Notes: a model not told the origin generated them from the letters alone. Positions 1 through 8,686 are shown, numbered from the stretch's first letter. The stretch: DNA of 64,000 nt from DASPPM01 sp052143835 (GCA_052143835.1 JBKQRV010000042.1:1-64000), one strand, 5' to 3'. A program made the numbers and translations.

Positions 1-12
1 TAGGGTCTGGAC

Positions 13-450
13 TCATATCTTGATCCAATAGAGCGCGGCGACGAGTTGGGCGGCGGCAAGGAAGTTGCGGGCGAGTTTGTCATAGCGCGTGGCGATGCGC
101 CGCCAATCCTTGATGCGGCAGAAGAAATTTTCGATCTTGTGCCGCTGCCGGTAGATGCGCTTGGGACAGTAAGCCTTCTTGGTGGCGTTGCTGCGGCTGG
201 GGATCACGGGCAAAGCCCCCTCATCCTTGATCTGCTGACGCACGGCTTGGCTGTCATAGGCCTTGTCGGCCGCGACGGCCAGCGGCGCTTTGGCGGTGTC
301 CAGCACCTCTTCGACGACTTGACTGTCATGGACTTGTCCACCTGTCAGCGTGAAGTTCAGCGGGCGCCCCTTGCTGTCGACATTCGCGTGGATTTTCGTG
401 GATCGGCCGCCCCGGCTGATACCGATCGCCTGATTTTTCTCCCCCCTTTT
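13..450 (-). CDS. IS427-type transposase, C-terminal frame (orfB)
   Basis: This encodes the C-terminal half of the DDE transposase, read in the -1 frame relative to orfA. It carries the second catalytic Asp in the context AVAADKAYDS and the final Glu in RHKIENFFCRIKDWRR, the Y-(2)-R-(3)-E-(6)-K-like signature of IS5 transposases. It ends at VAALYWIKI just inside the left inverted repeat. The frame is open upstream of the shift site as well, but only the part from about 450 onward resembles transposase. The coordinates given start at the proposed slippery run. Confidence 0.8.
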   Translation of the reverse strand, partial: KRGEKNQAIGISRGGRSTKIHANVDSKGRPLNFTLTGGQVHDSQVVEEVLDTAKAPLAVAADKAYDSQAVRQQIKDEGALPVIPSRSNATKKAYCPKRIYRQRHKIENFFCRIKDWRRIATRYDKLARNFLAAAQLVAALYWIKI

Positions 451-758
451 GCGCCGCTGGCCGCGCGATGGGCTTTCACGATCGTGCTGTCGATCAGGTA
501 CAAGCTGTCTCGCGATTTCGATGCCAGCTTGTCGAAAATCCGCCTCCAAATGCCGCGTCGAGACCAACGGTTGAAGCGATTGTAGGCCGTCGTGTACGGC
601 CCATAGCGCTCGGGCAAATCCCGCCACGGCATCCCTGTCCGCAGCACGTAAAAGATCGCGTTCATGATCTTACGATCGTCCCTACGCGCGCTCTTCCGGC
701 TCTGCGGCATCAGCGGCTCGAGAAGAGCCCACTCCTCATCGCTCAAATCAAATCGCAT
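357..758 (-). CDS. IS427-type transposase, N-terminal frame (orfA)
   Basis: This encodes the N-terminal half of the IS5-family DDE transposase. From the Met that begins MRFDLSDEEW it contains the usual N-terminal DUF4096-like helical region, with the motif TGMPWRDLPERYGP, followed by the first catalytic Asp in the context YLIDSTIVKAH. Translation in this frame runs across the A4G6 run at 439-450 and ends in a basic tail. In the IS427 group the full transposase is made by a -1 ribosomal frameshift from orfA into orfB. The first in-frame start lies 27 bp upstream (785), but the Met at 758 matches the family N-terminus. Confidence 0.85.
   Translation of the reverse strand: MRFDLSDEEWALLEPLMPQSRKSARRDDRKIMNAIFYVLRTGMPWRDLPERYGPYTTAYNRFNRWSRRGIWRRIFDKLASKSRDSLYLIDSTIVKAHRAASGAKGGRKIRRSVSAGAADPRKSTRMSTARGAR
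439..450 (-). promoter_or_regulatory. Candidate -1 frameshift site in the transposase
   Basis: The minus strand reads AAAAGGGGGGAG here. It sits where orfA coding (codons GCA AAA GGG GGG) and orfB coding (CGC AAA AGG GGG GAG) both make sense. A slip of one base backwards joins the two halves of the DDE transposase. A-run/G-run slippery sites at this position are known in IS427-type elements. Use in this copy is inferred. Confidence 0.65.
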
Positions 759-828
759 GATCCACCTCCAACCACGGTGAATCACAATCCGGTCAGTTTT
801 TCAAGCAACTATGTGGGTACAGACCCTA

Positions 829-1173
829 GCACCAGCCGCAGCGTCAGCGACGGCATGCCTCACTCTCTACAATGGGCCAAGCGTGACATGGCAGATCAGC
901 GTCACGTTCAACCCTAACACGTACCCGTTCGTCATTACGGGAGGAACGATCAAGGGCACGATTTGCGGTTCGCCGAAGGGTGTCGTCACCGGGGGCAGCA
1001 TGGGCCCAAACCTCCTAATAAATGGAAACCTCAACGGCGGCGCTAGTTGTGCCTCTACAGTGACCATCGTAGGTCATTTCCAAGATCCGCCCAGCTACGC
1101 AGGGACGTACGGCTTCGACGGGTCACAAACAGAATTCGCGCATACGACGCTGTACTCCTTCGGACCGTGTTGA
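829..1173 (+). pseudogene. 3' part of an exported-protein gene cut by the IS
   Basis: The frame is open across the right IS boundary and ends in ...TTLYSFGPC at 1173. The first chromosomal residues are Ala/Ser-rich (APAAASATA) and look like the end of a signal peptide. They are followed by a Gly/Thr/Asn-rich, beta-rich domain of about 105 residues with several Cys residues. I do not recognise the family. The original start must lie to the left of the insertion and is not in the window. A short ATG start supplied by the IS end (811) could give a hybrid product, but the signal peptide would be incomplete. Confidence 0.55.
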
Positions 1174-1329
1174 TAGCTGCCGGCGTCGCGGCGCGAATCT
1201 CGAAGATCGGCAGCAGCGGTAAGGCGGTGACGCCGGGGGGAATGACCGCGCGCGAACGGCCGCGCGCCACCGCCTCCTGTTCTCGCGTCTCTTTGCACGC
1301 GGGATATCGCGCGCCCGACCGGCTTCCCT

Positions 1330-2292
1330 CTACACCTCGAAATCGAGCCTGAGCGCGCGGTAGAGCTCGGGCCGCTCCTGCCAATCCTCCTGCACCTTCA
1401 CGTGCAGCATGAGGTGGACGCGGCGGCCCAGGAGCTCCTCCAGCTCCTGGCGCGCGGCCAAGCCGATCGCCTTGATGCGCGCACCACCCTTGCCGAGCAA
1501 GATGGGCCGCTGGCCCTCGCGCTCCACGTAGATCACCGCACTCACCTTGGCGCTGCCGTCCTCGAACTCCTCCCAGCTCTCGACATCGACGGCGCTCGCA
1601 TAGGGCAGCTCCTGACGCAGCTGGAGGAACACCTGCTCGCGCACGAGCTCGGCGGCAAGCAGGCGCAAGGGAAGATCGGAGAGCTGGTCCTCGGGATAGA
1701 GCCAGGGCCCGCGCGGCACCCGTCCCGCGAGGAAAGTGCCTAAGTCCGCAACACCGTCGCCGGTGAGGGCCGAGACCATGAAGCTCTCCGTGAAGATGCC
1801 CTCGCGGTTGAGCTCGTCGGCGAGGGCGAGCAGCGAGGGCTTCTTGACCCGATCGATCTTGTTGAGCACGAGCACTACCTTGCGCCCGGCCTCCTTGAGG
1901 GAGGCGGCGATGCGCCGCGTGTCCTCGTCGTAGCCCCTCGAGGCATCGGCGAGCAGGCAGACGACGTCGGCGTCCCTGGCCCCTTGCCAGGCGGCCGCGA
2001 TCATGGCGCGGTCGAGCCGCCGGCGCGGCGCGAATATTCCCGGCGTGTCGACGAGGATGAGCTGGGTCGAGCCCACGATCGCGATGCCGATCGTGCGCAT
2101 CCGCGTCGTCTGGGGCTTGGGCGTCACGATCGACACCTTGGCGCCGACGAGGGTATTGACGAGCGTCGACTTGCCGGCGTTGGGAGCGCCCAGGATCGCC
2201 ACGAAGCCGCAGCGCGTCTCAGTCTCGGCCGAGCCTCCTTGTCCCGCGCTCTCCGCGCCCGGCTCGCCGCCCGCCTTCCTCGTCTCAACCAC
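1330..2292 (-). CDS. era: GTPase Era
   Basis: Era is a 16S rRNA-binding GTPase needed for 30S subunit maturation. From the chosen start the P-loop GAPNAGKS is at residues 35-42, followed by switch DTPGIF, the G4 motif NKID and SAL near the end of the G domain. The C-terminal KH domain has the GKGG loop in LLGKGGARIKAIG. The GTG at 2292 overlaps the rnc stop codon and gives 320 residues, about 20 more than E. coli Era, all in a low-complexity N-terminal tail. The gene is the last of the rnc-era pair in the housekeeping operon. Confidence 0.95.
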   Translation of the reverse strand: MVETRKAGGEPGAESAGQGGSAETETRCGFVAILGAPNAGKSTLVNTLVGAKVSIVTPKPQTTRMRTIGIAIVGSTQLILVDTPGIFAPRRRLDRAMIAAAWQGARDADVVCLLADASRGYDEDTRRIAASLKEAGRKVVLVLNKIDRVKKPSLLALADELNREGIFTESFMVSALTGDGVADLGTFLAGRVPRGPWLYPEDQLSDLPLRLLAAELVREQVFLQLRQELPYASAVDVESWEEFEDGSAKVSAVIYVEREGQRPILLGKGGARIKAIGLAARQELEELLGRRVHLMLHVKVQEDWQERPELYRALRLDFEV

Positions 2293-2992
2293 GCGCCGCG
2301 TCCTTGACGCTCGCCAGGAGGCGCGTCGCCGCGGCCTGCTCGGCCGCGCGCTTCGAGCGCCCGCGCGCCTCGGCCGCCGGCAGGCCCTCGACCGAGACGG
2401 CGATGGTGAACATGGGCTCGTGCGACGGCCCCTCGACCGCCACGGTGCGGTAGACGGGGAGCGGCAAGCGCTGGCCCTGCGCCCACTCCTGCAGAGCGGT
2501 CTTGGCATCGCGCGGCGGGGTCTCGTCCTCCTCGATGAGCGGGCTCCAATGGCGCTCGATGAACGGACGCGCCGCCTCGAGGCGGCCGTCGAGATAGAGT
2601 GCGGCGATCACCGCCTCGCAGGCATCGGCAAGCAGCGTCGGGCTCTTGCGCCCGCCCGCCTCGGCCTCGCCCTTGGAGAGCCTGAGATTGTCGCCCAAGG
2701 CGATGCCGCGGGCAACGCGCACGAGCGAATCGCGGCGCACGAGTGCCGTATGCCGGCGCGTCAGCTCTCCCTCCTGCTCGCGCGGAAAGCGGTGGACGAG
2801 GAACTCGGCGACAAGGAGGCCGAGCACGCGGTCGCCGAGGAACTCGAGCCGCTCGTAGCCCTCGGGCACCTTGCCGTGGGCCTTGACGGCGCTGCGGTGG
2901 GTCAGCGCCTGATCGAGGAGCTCGAGTCGCTTGAATTTATGGCCGAGCGCCTCCTCGAGCGCCCTCAGCTTGGCGGCACGCGCCTCGGGCAC
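2285..2992 (-). CDS. rnc: Ribonuclease III
   Basis: RNase III cleaves double-stranded RNA in rRNA precursors and structured mRNAs. The signature ERLEFLGDRVLG lies at about residues 47-58, and the second acidic metal-binding cluster is in LADACEAVIAALYLDG. A C-terminal dsRNA-binding domain begins near DAKTALQEWAQ and ends with GRSKRAAEQAAATRLL. The GTG at 2992 lies two bases after the lepB stop and gives the usual 235 residues. An ATG at 3043 would add 17 residues and overlap lepB. The stop overlaps the era start, which suggests translational coupling. Confidence 0.94.
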   Translation of the reverse strand: MPEARAAKLRALEEALGHKFKRLELLDQALTHRSAVKAHGKVPEGYERLEFLGDRVLGLLVAEFLVHRFPREQEGELTRRHTALVRRDSLVRVARGIALGDNLRLSKGEAEAGGRKSPTLLADACEAVIAALYLDGRLEAARPFIERHWSPLIEEDETPPRDAKTALQEWAQGQRLPLPVYRTVAVEGPSHEPMFTIAVSVEGLPAAEARGRSKRAAEQAAATRLLASVKDAARG

Positions 2993-2994
2993 GT

Positions 2995-3756
2995 CTAGTG
3001 AATAGCCTCGAGGAGCCGCCCGTAACGAATGGCGAACGGCCACTTCCAGACTTCCCAGAGCGAGGCATTGCCGTCGGTGGAGAAAAAGAGAAACTCGGCG
3101 CGGCCGACCAGATTCTCGGCCGGCACGTAGCCGACTTGGGTGGTCCGGCTGTCGAGCGAGTTGTCGCGGTTGTCGCCCATCATGAAGTACTCGCCCGGCG
3201 GCACCACGTACTCGCCGGTATTGTTGAGCGGCCCCTCGTCGGTCAGCTTGAGGATCGGATGGCGCACGCCACCCGGCAGCGTCTCGATCAATTGCGGCAC
3301 GCGCGTCTCGTAGCCATCCTCGTCCGTCACGTAGTCCGAGGTGTGCTCCAGCTTGACCGGCTCGCCGTTGATGTGGAGAACGCCGCGGATGACCTGGATA
3401 CGGTCGCCCGGCAGCCCGATCACGCGCTTGATGTAATCGATCTTGGGGTCGCGCGGCAGCTTGAAGACGATGACGTCGCCGCGTTTGGGCGGGGTGAAGA
3501 AGATGCGCCCCGAGAAGAGCGGCAGCCCCAAGGGAAGCGAGTATCGGCTGTAGCCGTAGGAGAATTTCGAGACGAAGAGATAGTCGCCCACCAGGAGCGT
3601 GGGGATCATCGAGCCCGAGGGGATGTTGAAGGGCTCGTAGGCGACCGTGCGGATGACGAGGGCGATCAGCACGGCGTAGACCACCGTCTTGACCGTTTCC
3701 CAGAGGGTCGCGGATTTTTTCCTGGTCATGAGCTTTGGCCGGTAACTCTCTGACAT
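2995..3756 (-). CDS. lepB: Signal peptidase I
   Basis: This is the membrane-bound leader peptidase that removes signal peptides at the periplasmic face. One clear N-terminal membrane helix (about residues 22-38) is followed by the catalytic serine in IPSGSM (Ser49) and the general-base lysine in DYIKRVIGLPGD (Lys110). The conserved box MGDNRDNSLDSR is also present. The start at 3756 is preceded by a weak AAGG and gives 253 residues; an upstream start at 3843 would add 29 unlikely residues. It sits between acpS and rnc, the standard alphaproteobacterial order. Confidence 0.95.
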   Translation of the reverse strand: MSESYRPKLMTRKKSATLWETVKTVVYAVLIALVIRTVAYEPFNIPSGSMIPTLLVGDYLFVSKFSYGYSRYSLPLGLPLFSGRIFFTPPKRGDVIVFKLPRDPKIDYIKRVIGLPGDRIQVIRGVLHINGEPVKLEHTSDYVTDEDGYETRVPQLIETLPGGVRHPILKLTDEGPLNNTGEYVVPPGEYFMMGDNRDNSLDSRTTQVGYVPAENLVGRAEFLFFSTDGNASLWEVWKWPFAIRYGRLLEAIH

Positions 3757-3877
3757 GCCTTGATTCTCGCGAAAATCCGCCCCTCTGCGGCCCGCTGGAT
3801 CAAGCCAGCCGAAGGCCGCTCTGTCAAGCCACTTCCCGGTCAAGCGCGGGCCCCGCCCGAAGGGTACTCGCTCCGCC

Positions 3878-4288
3878 TCAGCCCTCGGCCGCGCGCGGCA
3901 CCGCCGAGATGATCACCACGGCCTCGGCGAGCGGGGGCTCGTCGGTCAGGGTCACGTCGATGCGCGCTTCCATGCCGGCGGGGATGAGCTCGGCGAGGCG
4001 CCGGGAGGCCCCGCCCGTGAGACTCATGGTGGGCCGCCCCGAGGCGAGGTTGACGACGCCCATGTCGCGCCAGAAGACACCCCTGCGGAAGCCCGTGCCG
4101 AGCGCCTTGGAGCAGGCCTCCTTGGCGGCGAAGCGGCGCGCGTAGCTCGCCGCGCGCGTGCGGCGGCGCTCGCACTTGGCGCGCTCGAGCTCGGTGAAGA
4201 TGCGATTGATGAACTTGTCCCCGAAGCGCTCAAGCGTGCGCTCGATGCGGCGGATGTCGATGAGGTCGCTGCCGATGCCGACGATCAC
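3878..4288 (-). CDS. acpS: Holo-[acyl-carrier-protein] synthase
   Basis: AcpS transfers 4'-phosphopantetheine from CoA to the serine of acyl carrier protein. The N-terminus MIVGIGSDLIDIRRIE contains the metal-binding Asp, and the motif RFAAKEACSKALGTG carries the catalytic Glu and Lys. The length of 136 residues is normal. It lies between pdxJ and lepB in the housekeeping run. The 175 bp upstream contain a strong palindromic repeat that separates it from pdxJ. Confidence 0.95.
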   Translation of the reverse strand: MIVGIGSDLIDIRRIERTLERFGDKFINRIFTELERAKCERRRTRAASYARRFAAKEACSKALGTGFRRGVFWRDMGVVNLASGRPTMSLTGGASRRLAELIPAGMEARIDVTLTDEPPLAEAVVIISAVPRAAEG

Positions 4289-4321
4289 AGCCGCACTCGC
4301 CGGCTTTCGCTAGATCGAGCG

Positions 4322-4461
4322 CCACCCCCACCCCCTCGATCCGCTTCGCGGCTCGAGCCCCCCTCAAGGGGGAGGGGGAAGTTCTTTACTGCACTCGCGT
4401 ATCCCCTCCCCCTTGAGGGGGATCGGCCGCCCGTTGAGGAGCGGCCGATGGGAGGGGGGTA
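4322..4461. repeat. Palindromic intergenic repeat between pdxJ and acpS
   Basis: Nested inverted repeats are seen. CCCCTCAAGGGGGAGGGG near 4363 is matched by CCCCTCCCCCTTGAGGGG near 4404. A second hairpin, GATCGGCCGC...GCGGCCGAT, lies at 4421-4449. The block opens with GATCCGCTTCGCGGCTCGAG, nearly the same words as in the repeat at about 39360, so both belong to one dispersed family. In RNA the structure could attenuate or protect the operon transcript; that role is inferred. Confidence 0.7.
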
Positions 4462-4463
4462 GC

Positions 4464-5207
4464 TCATGCGCTCTTCTCCGCGCGCGCCTTGTCCATGAGG
4501 GCGCGCATGCGGCGAATCGCCTGGTCGAGCCCGCCGAAGATCGCCTCGCCGACGAGGAAGTGGCCGATGTTGAGCTCGACGATCGTCGCGATCGCCGCGA
4601 CCGGGCCGACCGTCTCGAAGGAGAGGCCGTGCCCGGCGTGGCACTCGAGCCCGATCGCGTCTGCGTGCCGGGCGGCGGCCGCGAGGCGGTCGAGCTCGCG
4701 CGTGCGCGCTTGACCGTCGGCGTCGCAATAGGCGCCGGTGTGAAGCTCGACCACGGGTGCGCCCAGCGATTTGGCGGCATCGAGCTGGGCGGGATCGGGA
4801 TCGATGAAGAGCGAGACGCGGATGCGCGCGGCCGTCATCTCGCGGACAAAGCGCGCGAGATGATCGTGGCCCCCCACGGCATCGAGCCCGCCTTCGGTGG
4901 TGACCTCGGCGCGCCGCTCCGGCACGATGCAGGCCGCGTGCGGCTTGTGCTTGAGTGCTACCTTCAGCATCTCGTCGGTCGCCGCCATCTCGAGGTTGAG
5001 CGGCAGATCGACCTCGCGGCTCAGGCGCAGGATGTCCTCGTCCGAGATGTGGCGGCGATCCTCGCGCAGGTGCGCCGTGATCCCGTCGGCACCCGCGGTC
5101 GCGGCGAGCCGCGCCGCGCGCACGGGGTCGGGATGGCGCCCGCCGCGCGCATTGCGGATGGTCGCCACGTGATCGATGTTCACGCCGAGACGGAGATAAC
5201 GCTTCAT
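4464..5207 (-). CDS. pdxJ: Pyridoxine 5'-phosphate synthase
   Basis: PdxJ condenses 1-deoxy-xylulose 5-phosphate with 3-amino-2-oxopropyl phosphate to form pyridoxine 5'-phosphate in vitamin B6 synthesis. The N-terminal GVNIDHVATIRNARGG, the HLREDRRHI motif and VELHTGAYCDA are characteristic of the TIM-barrel enzyme, as is the late phosphate-binding region NIGHFLVGEAIFGGL. The length of 247 residues is typical. It lies 33 bp downstream of the rsh stop on the same strand, so co-transcription is likely. Confidence 0.96.
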   Translation of the reverse strand: MKRYLRLGVNIDHVATIRNARGGRHPDPVRAARLAATAGADGITAHLREDRRHISDEDILRLSREVDLPLNLEMAATDEMLKVALKHKPHAACIVPERRAEVTTEGGLDAVGGHDHLARFVREMTAARIRVSLFIDPDPAQLDAAKSLGAPVVELHTGAYCDADGQARTRELDRLAAAARHADAIGLECHAGHGLSFETVGPVAAIATIVELNIGHFLVGEAIFGGLDQAIRRMRALMDKARAEKSA

Positions 5208-5239
5208 CGCTTTCGCTTCCGCTCCCTCTTCCTAATGCC

Positions 5240-7396
5240 TCAGCCGCGCGCGCGCTCGACGGAATTGATCGCCGGCGAGGCGCGGAGTGCCGCCATGATG
5301 TTGCTGAGATGCCGCAGGTCCTGTACCGCGATGTCGACGCTGATCTCGAAGAACTCGGCCGAGCGGTTGGTTATGCGGAGGTTGGTGATGTTGCCCTTCT
5401 GCTTGCCGATGAGCGTGGTGAGCTCGCCGAGCGTGCCGGGCTCGTTCGCGACCACCACGGTGATGCGCCCGACGCGCCCATCGGCCTCGGCCGTGTCGGA
5501 ATTCCAGCCGACATCGAGCCAGCGCTCGGGCTGGTCGCTGTAGCGCTCGAGCGTCGCGCAGTCGATCGTATGGATGGTCACCCCCTTTCCCGTGGTGACC
5601 AAGCCGACGATGCGGTCGCCCGGCAGGGGATGGCAGCAGCCGGCGTAATGGATCGCCATGCCCGGGATGAGGCCCTTGATGGGCACCGCGTTCTCGGCCG
5701 TCTGGTCGCGGCGAAGGCGCGCCTTGGCGAGGGGGACCACCTTGCCGTTGCGGCTCTCGCGCGCGACCTGCTGCTTGAGTCCGGGATAGACCGCGTGGAG
5801 CACCTCGCGGCTGGTGTGAAGGCCCTCGCCGACGCTGGCGATCAGGTCCTCGGCATCCTCGGCCTTGAAGATCTTGAGGACACCCTCGACACCTTTCTCG
5901 GTGAAGTCGTAGCCGGCCTGCCGGAACGCCTTTTCGAGGATGCTGCGGCCGAGCGTGAGATATTCCTCGCGACGCTGCGTGCGGATGAAGCGCCGGATGC
6001 GCGCGCGCGCCTTGCCGGTGACGACGAAGCGCTCCCATTCCGGGGACGGCGTCTGGGTCCGCGAGGTGGCGATCTCCACCTGGTCGCCGTTCTTGAGGAG
6101 CGTCCGGAGCGGCATCATGCGCCCGTTGATCTTGCAGCCGACGCAGGTATCGCCGATCTGGGAGTGAATCTGGTAGGCGAAGTCGACCGGGGTCGCGCCG
6201 GACGGCAGCGCGATCAGATCGCCCTTGGGCGTGAAGCAAAACACCTGGTCGCGGAACATCTCCAGCTTGGTGTGCTCGAGGAACTCGTCCGGGTTGGCGG
6301 CGTGCTCGAGGATATCGAGGAGCTCGCGCAGCCAACGGTAGCGCTTGCCGTCCGTCGGCGTGCCCTGCTTGTATTCCCAATGCGCGGCAACGCCGTTCTC
6401 GGCGACCGCGTGCATCTCGCGCGTGCGGATCTGGATCTCGATGCGCTGCTTCTCGGGGCCGAAGACGCCGGTGTGGAGCGAGCGGTAGGCATTCGGCTTG
6501 GGCAGCGAGATGTAGTCCTTGAAGCGGCCGGGGACGACCGGGTAGCGGCTGTGGAGGATGCCGAGCGCCTTATAGCAATCGGGCACCGTCTCGACCACCA
6601 TGCGGAACGCCATGATGTCGGAGAGCTGCTCGAAGGCGACGTTGCGCTTCTGCATCTTGCGCCAGATCGAGTAGGGCTGCTTCTCGCGTCCCGTGATCTG
6701 GGCCACGAGCCCTTCCTCGCGCAGAATCCTGGTCAGCTCCATGATGATGCGCTCGACCAGATCGCCGCCCTGCTCGCGCAGGAACTTGAGGCGCGCGACG
6801 ATCGACTCGCGGGCGTCGGGATTGAGCTCGGCGAACGCCAGATCCTCGAGCTCGTCCTTGATGTCGTGCATGCCGATGCGCTCGGCAAGCGGCGCATAGA
6901 TGTCCATCGTCTCGCGCGCGATGCGGCGCCGGCGCTCGCTGTCCGGGATGAAGCGCAGCGTGCGCATGTTGTGGAGCCGGTCCGCGAGCTTGACGAGCAG
7001 CACGCGGATGTCCTCGGACATGGCGAGGAGGAGCTTGCGGAAGTTCTCTGCCTGTCGGCTCGCCTCCGATTGCAGCTCGATGCGCGAAAGCTTGGTGACG
7101 CCGTCGACGAGGCGGGCGATCTCGGGGCCGAAGCGGCGCTCGATGTCGGGAAGGGTGGCAAGCGTGTCCTCGACCGTGTCGTGGAGGAGTGCCGTCACGA
7201 TGGTGTCGTCGTCGAGCTTGTAGCGCGTCAGGATGCCCGCGACTTCGAGGGGATGGGAGAAGTAGGAGTCGCCCGACTCGCGCTTCTGGCTGCCGTGCGC
7301 CTTCATCGAGAAGACGTAGGCGCGGTTCAGCTTGTCCTCGTCCGCGTGGGGATCGTAGGACTTGACCCGCTCGACCAGCTCGTATTGACGGATCAT
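5240..7396 (-). CDS. rsh: Bifunctional (p)ppGpp synthetase/hydrolase
   Basis: This is a long RelA/SpoT homologue of 718 residues, the single stringent-response enzyme typical of alphaproteobacteria. The hydrolase HD domain has the intact HDxxED motif (LLHDTVEDT, residues 72-77), so hydrolysis is expected to work. The synthetase domain contains QPYSIWRKM and NAYRSLHTGVFGP. A TGS domain begins near FTPKGDLIALPSGATPVDFA, and a C-terminal ACT domain ends with SVERARG. It follows rpoZ, as in many proteobacteria, and precedes pdxJ. Confidence 0.95.
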   Translation of the reverse strand: MIRQYELVERVKSYDPHADEDKLNRAYVFSMKAHGSQKRESGDSYFSHPLEVAGILTRYKLDDDTIVTALLHDTVEDTLATLPDIERRFGPEIARLVDGVTKLSRIELQSEASRQAENFRKLLLAMSEDIRVLLVKLADRLHNMRTLRFIPDSERRRRIARETMDIYAPLAERIGMHDIKDELEDLAFAELNPDARESIVARLKFLREQGGDLVERIIMELTRILREEGLVAQITGREKQPYSIWRKMQKRNVAFEQLSDIMAFRMVVETVPDCYKALGILHSRYPVVPGRFKDYISLPKPNAYRSLHTGVFGPEKQRIEIQIRTREMHAVAENGVAAHWEYKQGTPTDGKRYRWLRELLDILEHAANPDEFLEHTKLEMFRDQVFCFTPKGDLIALPSGATPVDFAYQIHSQIGDTCVGCKINGRMMPLRTLLKNGDQVEIATSRTQTPSPEWERFVVTGKARARIRRFIRTQRREEYLTLGRSILEKAFRQAGYDFTEKGVEGVLKIFKAEDAEDLIASVGEGLHTSREVLHAVYPGLKQQVARESRNGKVVPLAKARLRRDQTAENAVPIKGLIPGMAIHYAGCCHPLPGDRIVGLVTTGKGVTIHTIDCATLERYSDQPERWLDVGWNSDTAEADGRVGRITVVVANEPGTLGELTTLIGKQKGNITNLRITNRSAEFFEISVDIAVQDLRHLSNIMAALRASPAINSVERARG

Positions 7397-7505
7397 GGCG
7401 CCCGCGCTCCCGGGCCGGGCGGTGCGGGAGGAAGGCTCGGCTCAGCGAAGGCAGGACAAAGGCCGCGCCACGGCAAGTCGCGTGCCGCCATGGCGCTCGG
7501 CGCGG

Positions 7506-7931
7506 TCACCCCGCGTCCCGTTCGGACTCCTCCCCGGCTTCCGCCACGGAGTCCGCATCGACATCCTCGACCTCGGCCAGGAGCTCGTCGTCGTCCTCGC
7601 CCTCCTCCTCGGCTTCGACGGTACCGCCTGCGAGCTCGCCGCCCGCCGCCGCGAGTTGCTGGGCCGCAAGCGCGTCCATCTCCTCCTCCTCGGGCTCATC
7701 GGGCTCGACCAGCTTCTGCATGCCCTTGATGACATTCTCCCTGAGGGCATCGACCGCCAGCGTTTCGTCCGCGATCTCGCGCAGCGCCACGACCGGGTTC
7801 TTGTCGTTGTCCCGATCGACCGAAAGCGCCGCCCCGGCAGCCAGGTCGCGCGCGCGGTGTGCCGCGAGCATGACGAGCTCGAAGCGGTTGGGAACCTTGA
7901 GGACGCAATCTTCTACGGTTACACGAGCCAT
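7506..7931 (-). CDS. rpoZ: RNA polymerase omega subunit
   Basis: Omega helps fold the RNA polymerase beta' subunit and forms part of the ppGpp-binding site. The N-terminus MARVTVEDCVLKVPNRFELVMLAAHRARDL is the canonical omega fold, followed by NDKNPVVALREIAD. The length of 141 residues includes a long acidic C-terminal tail rich in Glu and Asp that is common in alphaproteobacterial omega. Its position just upstream of rsh matches the functional link to ppGpp. Confidence 0.95.
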   Translation of the reverse strand: MARVTVEDCVLKVPNRFELVMLAAHRARDLAAGAALSVDRDNDKNPVVALREIADETLAVDALRENVIKGMQKLVEPDEPEEEEMDALAAQQLAAAGGELAGGTVEAEEEGEDDDELLAEVEDVDADSVAEAGEESERDAG

Positions 7932-8043
7932 GTCCGAGTCTCTCCACCATCCGGCAAAATGAACTCACCAATATATGGGCTGAGCCGGCCCAAAGCAAGG
8001 CAAAGGCGGGGATTGCCGGGGATTCCCGTGCCTTAACTGCCGC

Positions 8044-8538
8044 TCACAGAGGGACCGCCGGCGCCTCCGGGTCGAGGGCGGCGAGGAGCTCGGCGAGCGT
8101 GCGCCCGCTCGCCGGATGGCGCCAATCGGGTGCCACGTCGCTAAGTGGCCGCAAGACAAAGGCGCGGCCCGCCAGGCGCGGGTGGGGCAGCACGGGGCCG
8201 CCCGCGCCGCCGCCGCTCACGCGCTCATGATAGGCGATGAGATCGAGATCGAGCGTCCGCGCCGCGTTCTTCTCGCGCCGCTCGCGCCCGAAGGCGGCCT
8301 CGATGCTATGGAGCTCGGCGAGCAAGGCTCTAGGATCGAGCGTGGTTTCGACGGCGACGACGCCGTTCACGTAATCCGGCTGGGCGGATGGCGGCACCGG
8401 CCGCGAGCGGTACCAGCGCGAGCGCCGCACCACGCGGATGCCGCGCGCCGCGAGCTCCGAGAGGGCCGCCTCGCAAGCTGCGCGCGGCTCGCCGAAGCGC
8501 TGAGTGGGCAAGTTGGCGCCAAGGGCGATGAGGATCAT
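8044..8538 (-). CDS. folK: HPPK, folate biosynthesis pyrophosphokinase
   Basis: FolK (2-amino-4-hydroxy-6-hydroxymethyldihydropteridine pyrophosphokinase) transfers pyrophosphate from ATP to the pterin substrate in folate synthesis. The start MILIALGANL, the substrate-binding YRSRPVPPSAQPDYVNGV and the metal/ATP motif RTLDLDLIAYHE are all present, as is LPHPRLAGRAFVLRPL. The length of 164 residues is normal. It is upstream of rpoZ on the same strand with a gap of about 110 bp. Confidence 0.94.
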   Translation of the reverse strand: MILIALGANLPTQRFGEPRAACEAALSELAARGIRVVRRSRWYRSRPVPPSAQPDYVNGVVAVETTLDPRALLAELHSIEAAFGRERREKNAARTLDLDLIAYHERVSGGGAGGPVLPHPRLAGRAFVLRPLSDVAPDWRHPASGRTLAELLAALDPEAPAVPL

Positions 8539-8686
8539 GTCGAGGCGGGCCTTCCTTTTTTGGCTTGCCAGCGGCGCATTTGATCATTACCTAACTGACG
8601 GCCACATACCAGACCGACCGCGCATGGATCGTCCTTTGCCGGTTGCCTCTGGCGGCTCTTGTCGATTTTGCAGCGGGTATTGAAAA

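Larger units (their letters stand above)
3..826 (-). mobile_element. IS5-superfamily insertion sequence, IS427-like
   Basis: The element is about 824 bp and has imperfect terminal inverted repeats. The left end reads GGGTCTGGACTCA and the reverse complement of the right end reads GGGTCTGTACCCA. A TA dinucleotide flanks both ends (1-2 and 827-828), as expected for the IS427 group, which duplicates TA. It carries two overlapping transposase reading frames on the minus strand. The terminal repeats and flanking TA are seen directly; the group assignment comes from family knowledge. Both ends and both frames look intact, so the copy may be active. It interrupts the gene that continues to the right from 829. 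Confidence 0.9.

Noticed and set aside
5309..7729. A plus-strand open frame of about 800 codons opposite rsh
   Set aside because: It mirrors the codon pattern of rsh on the other strand; composition is unnatural and no domain is seen.
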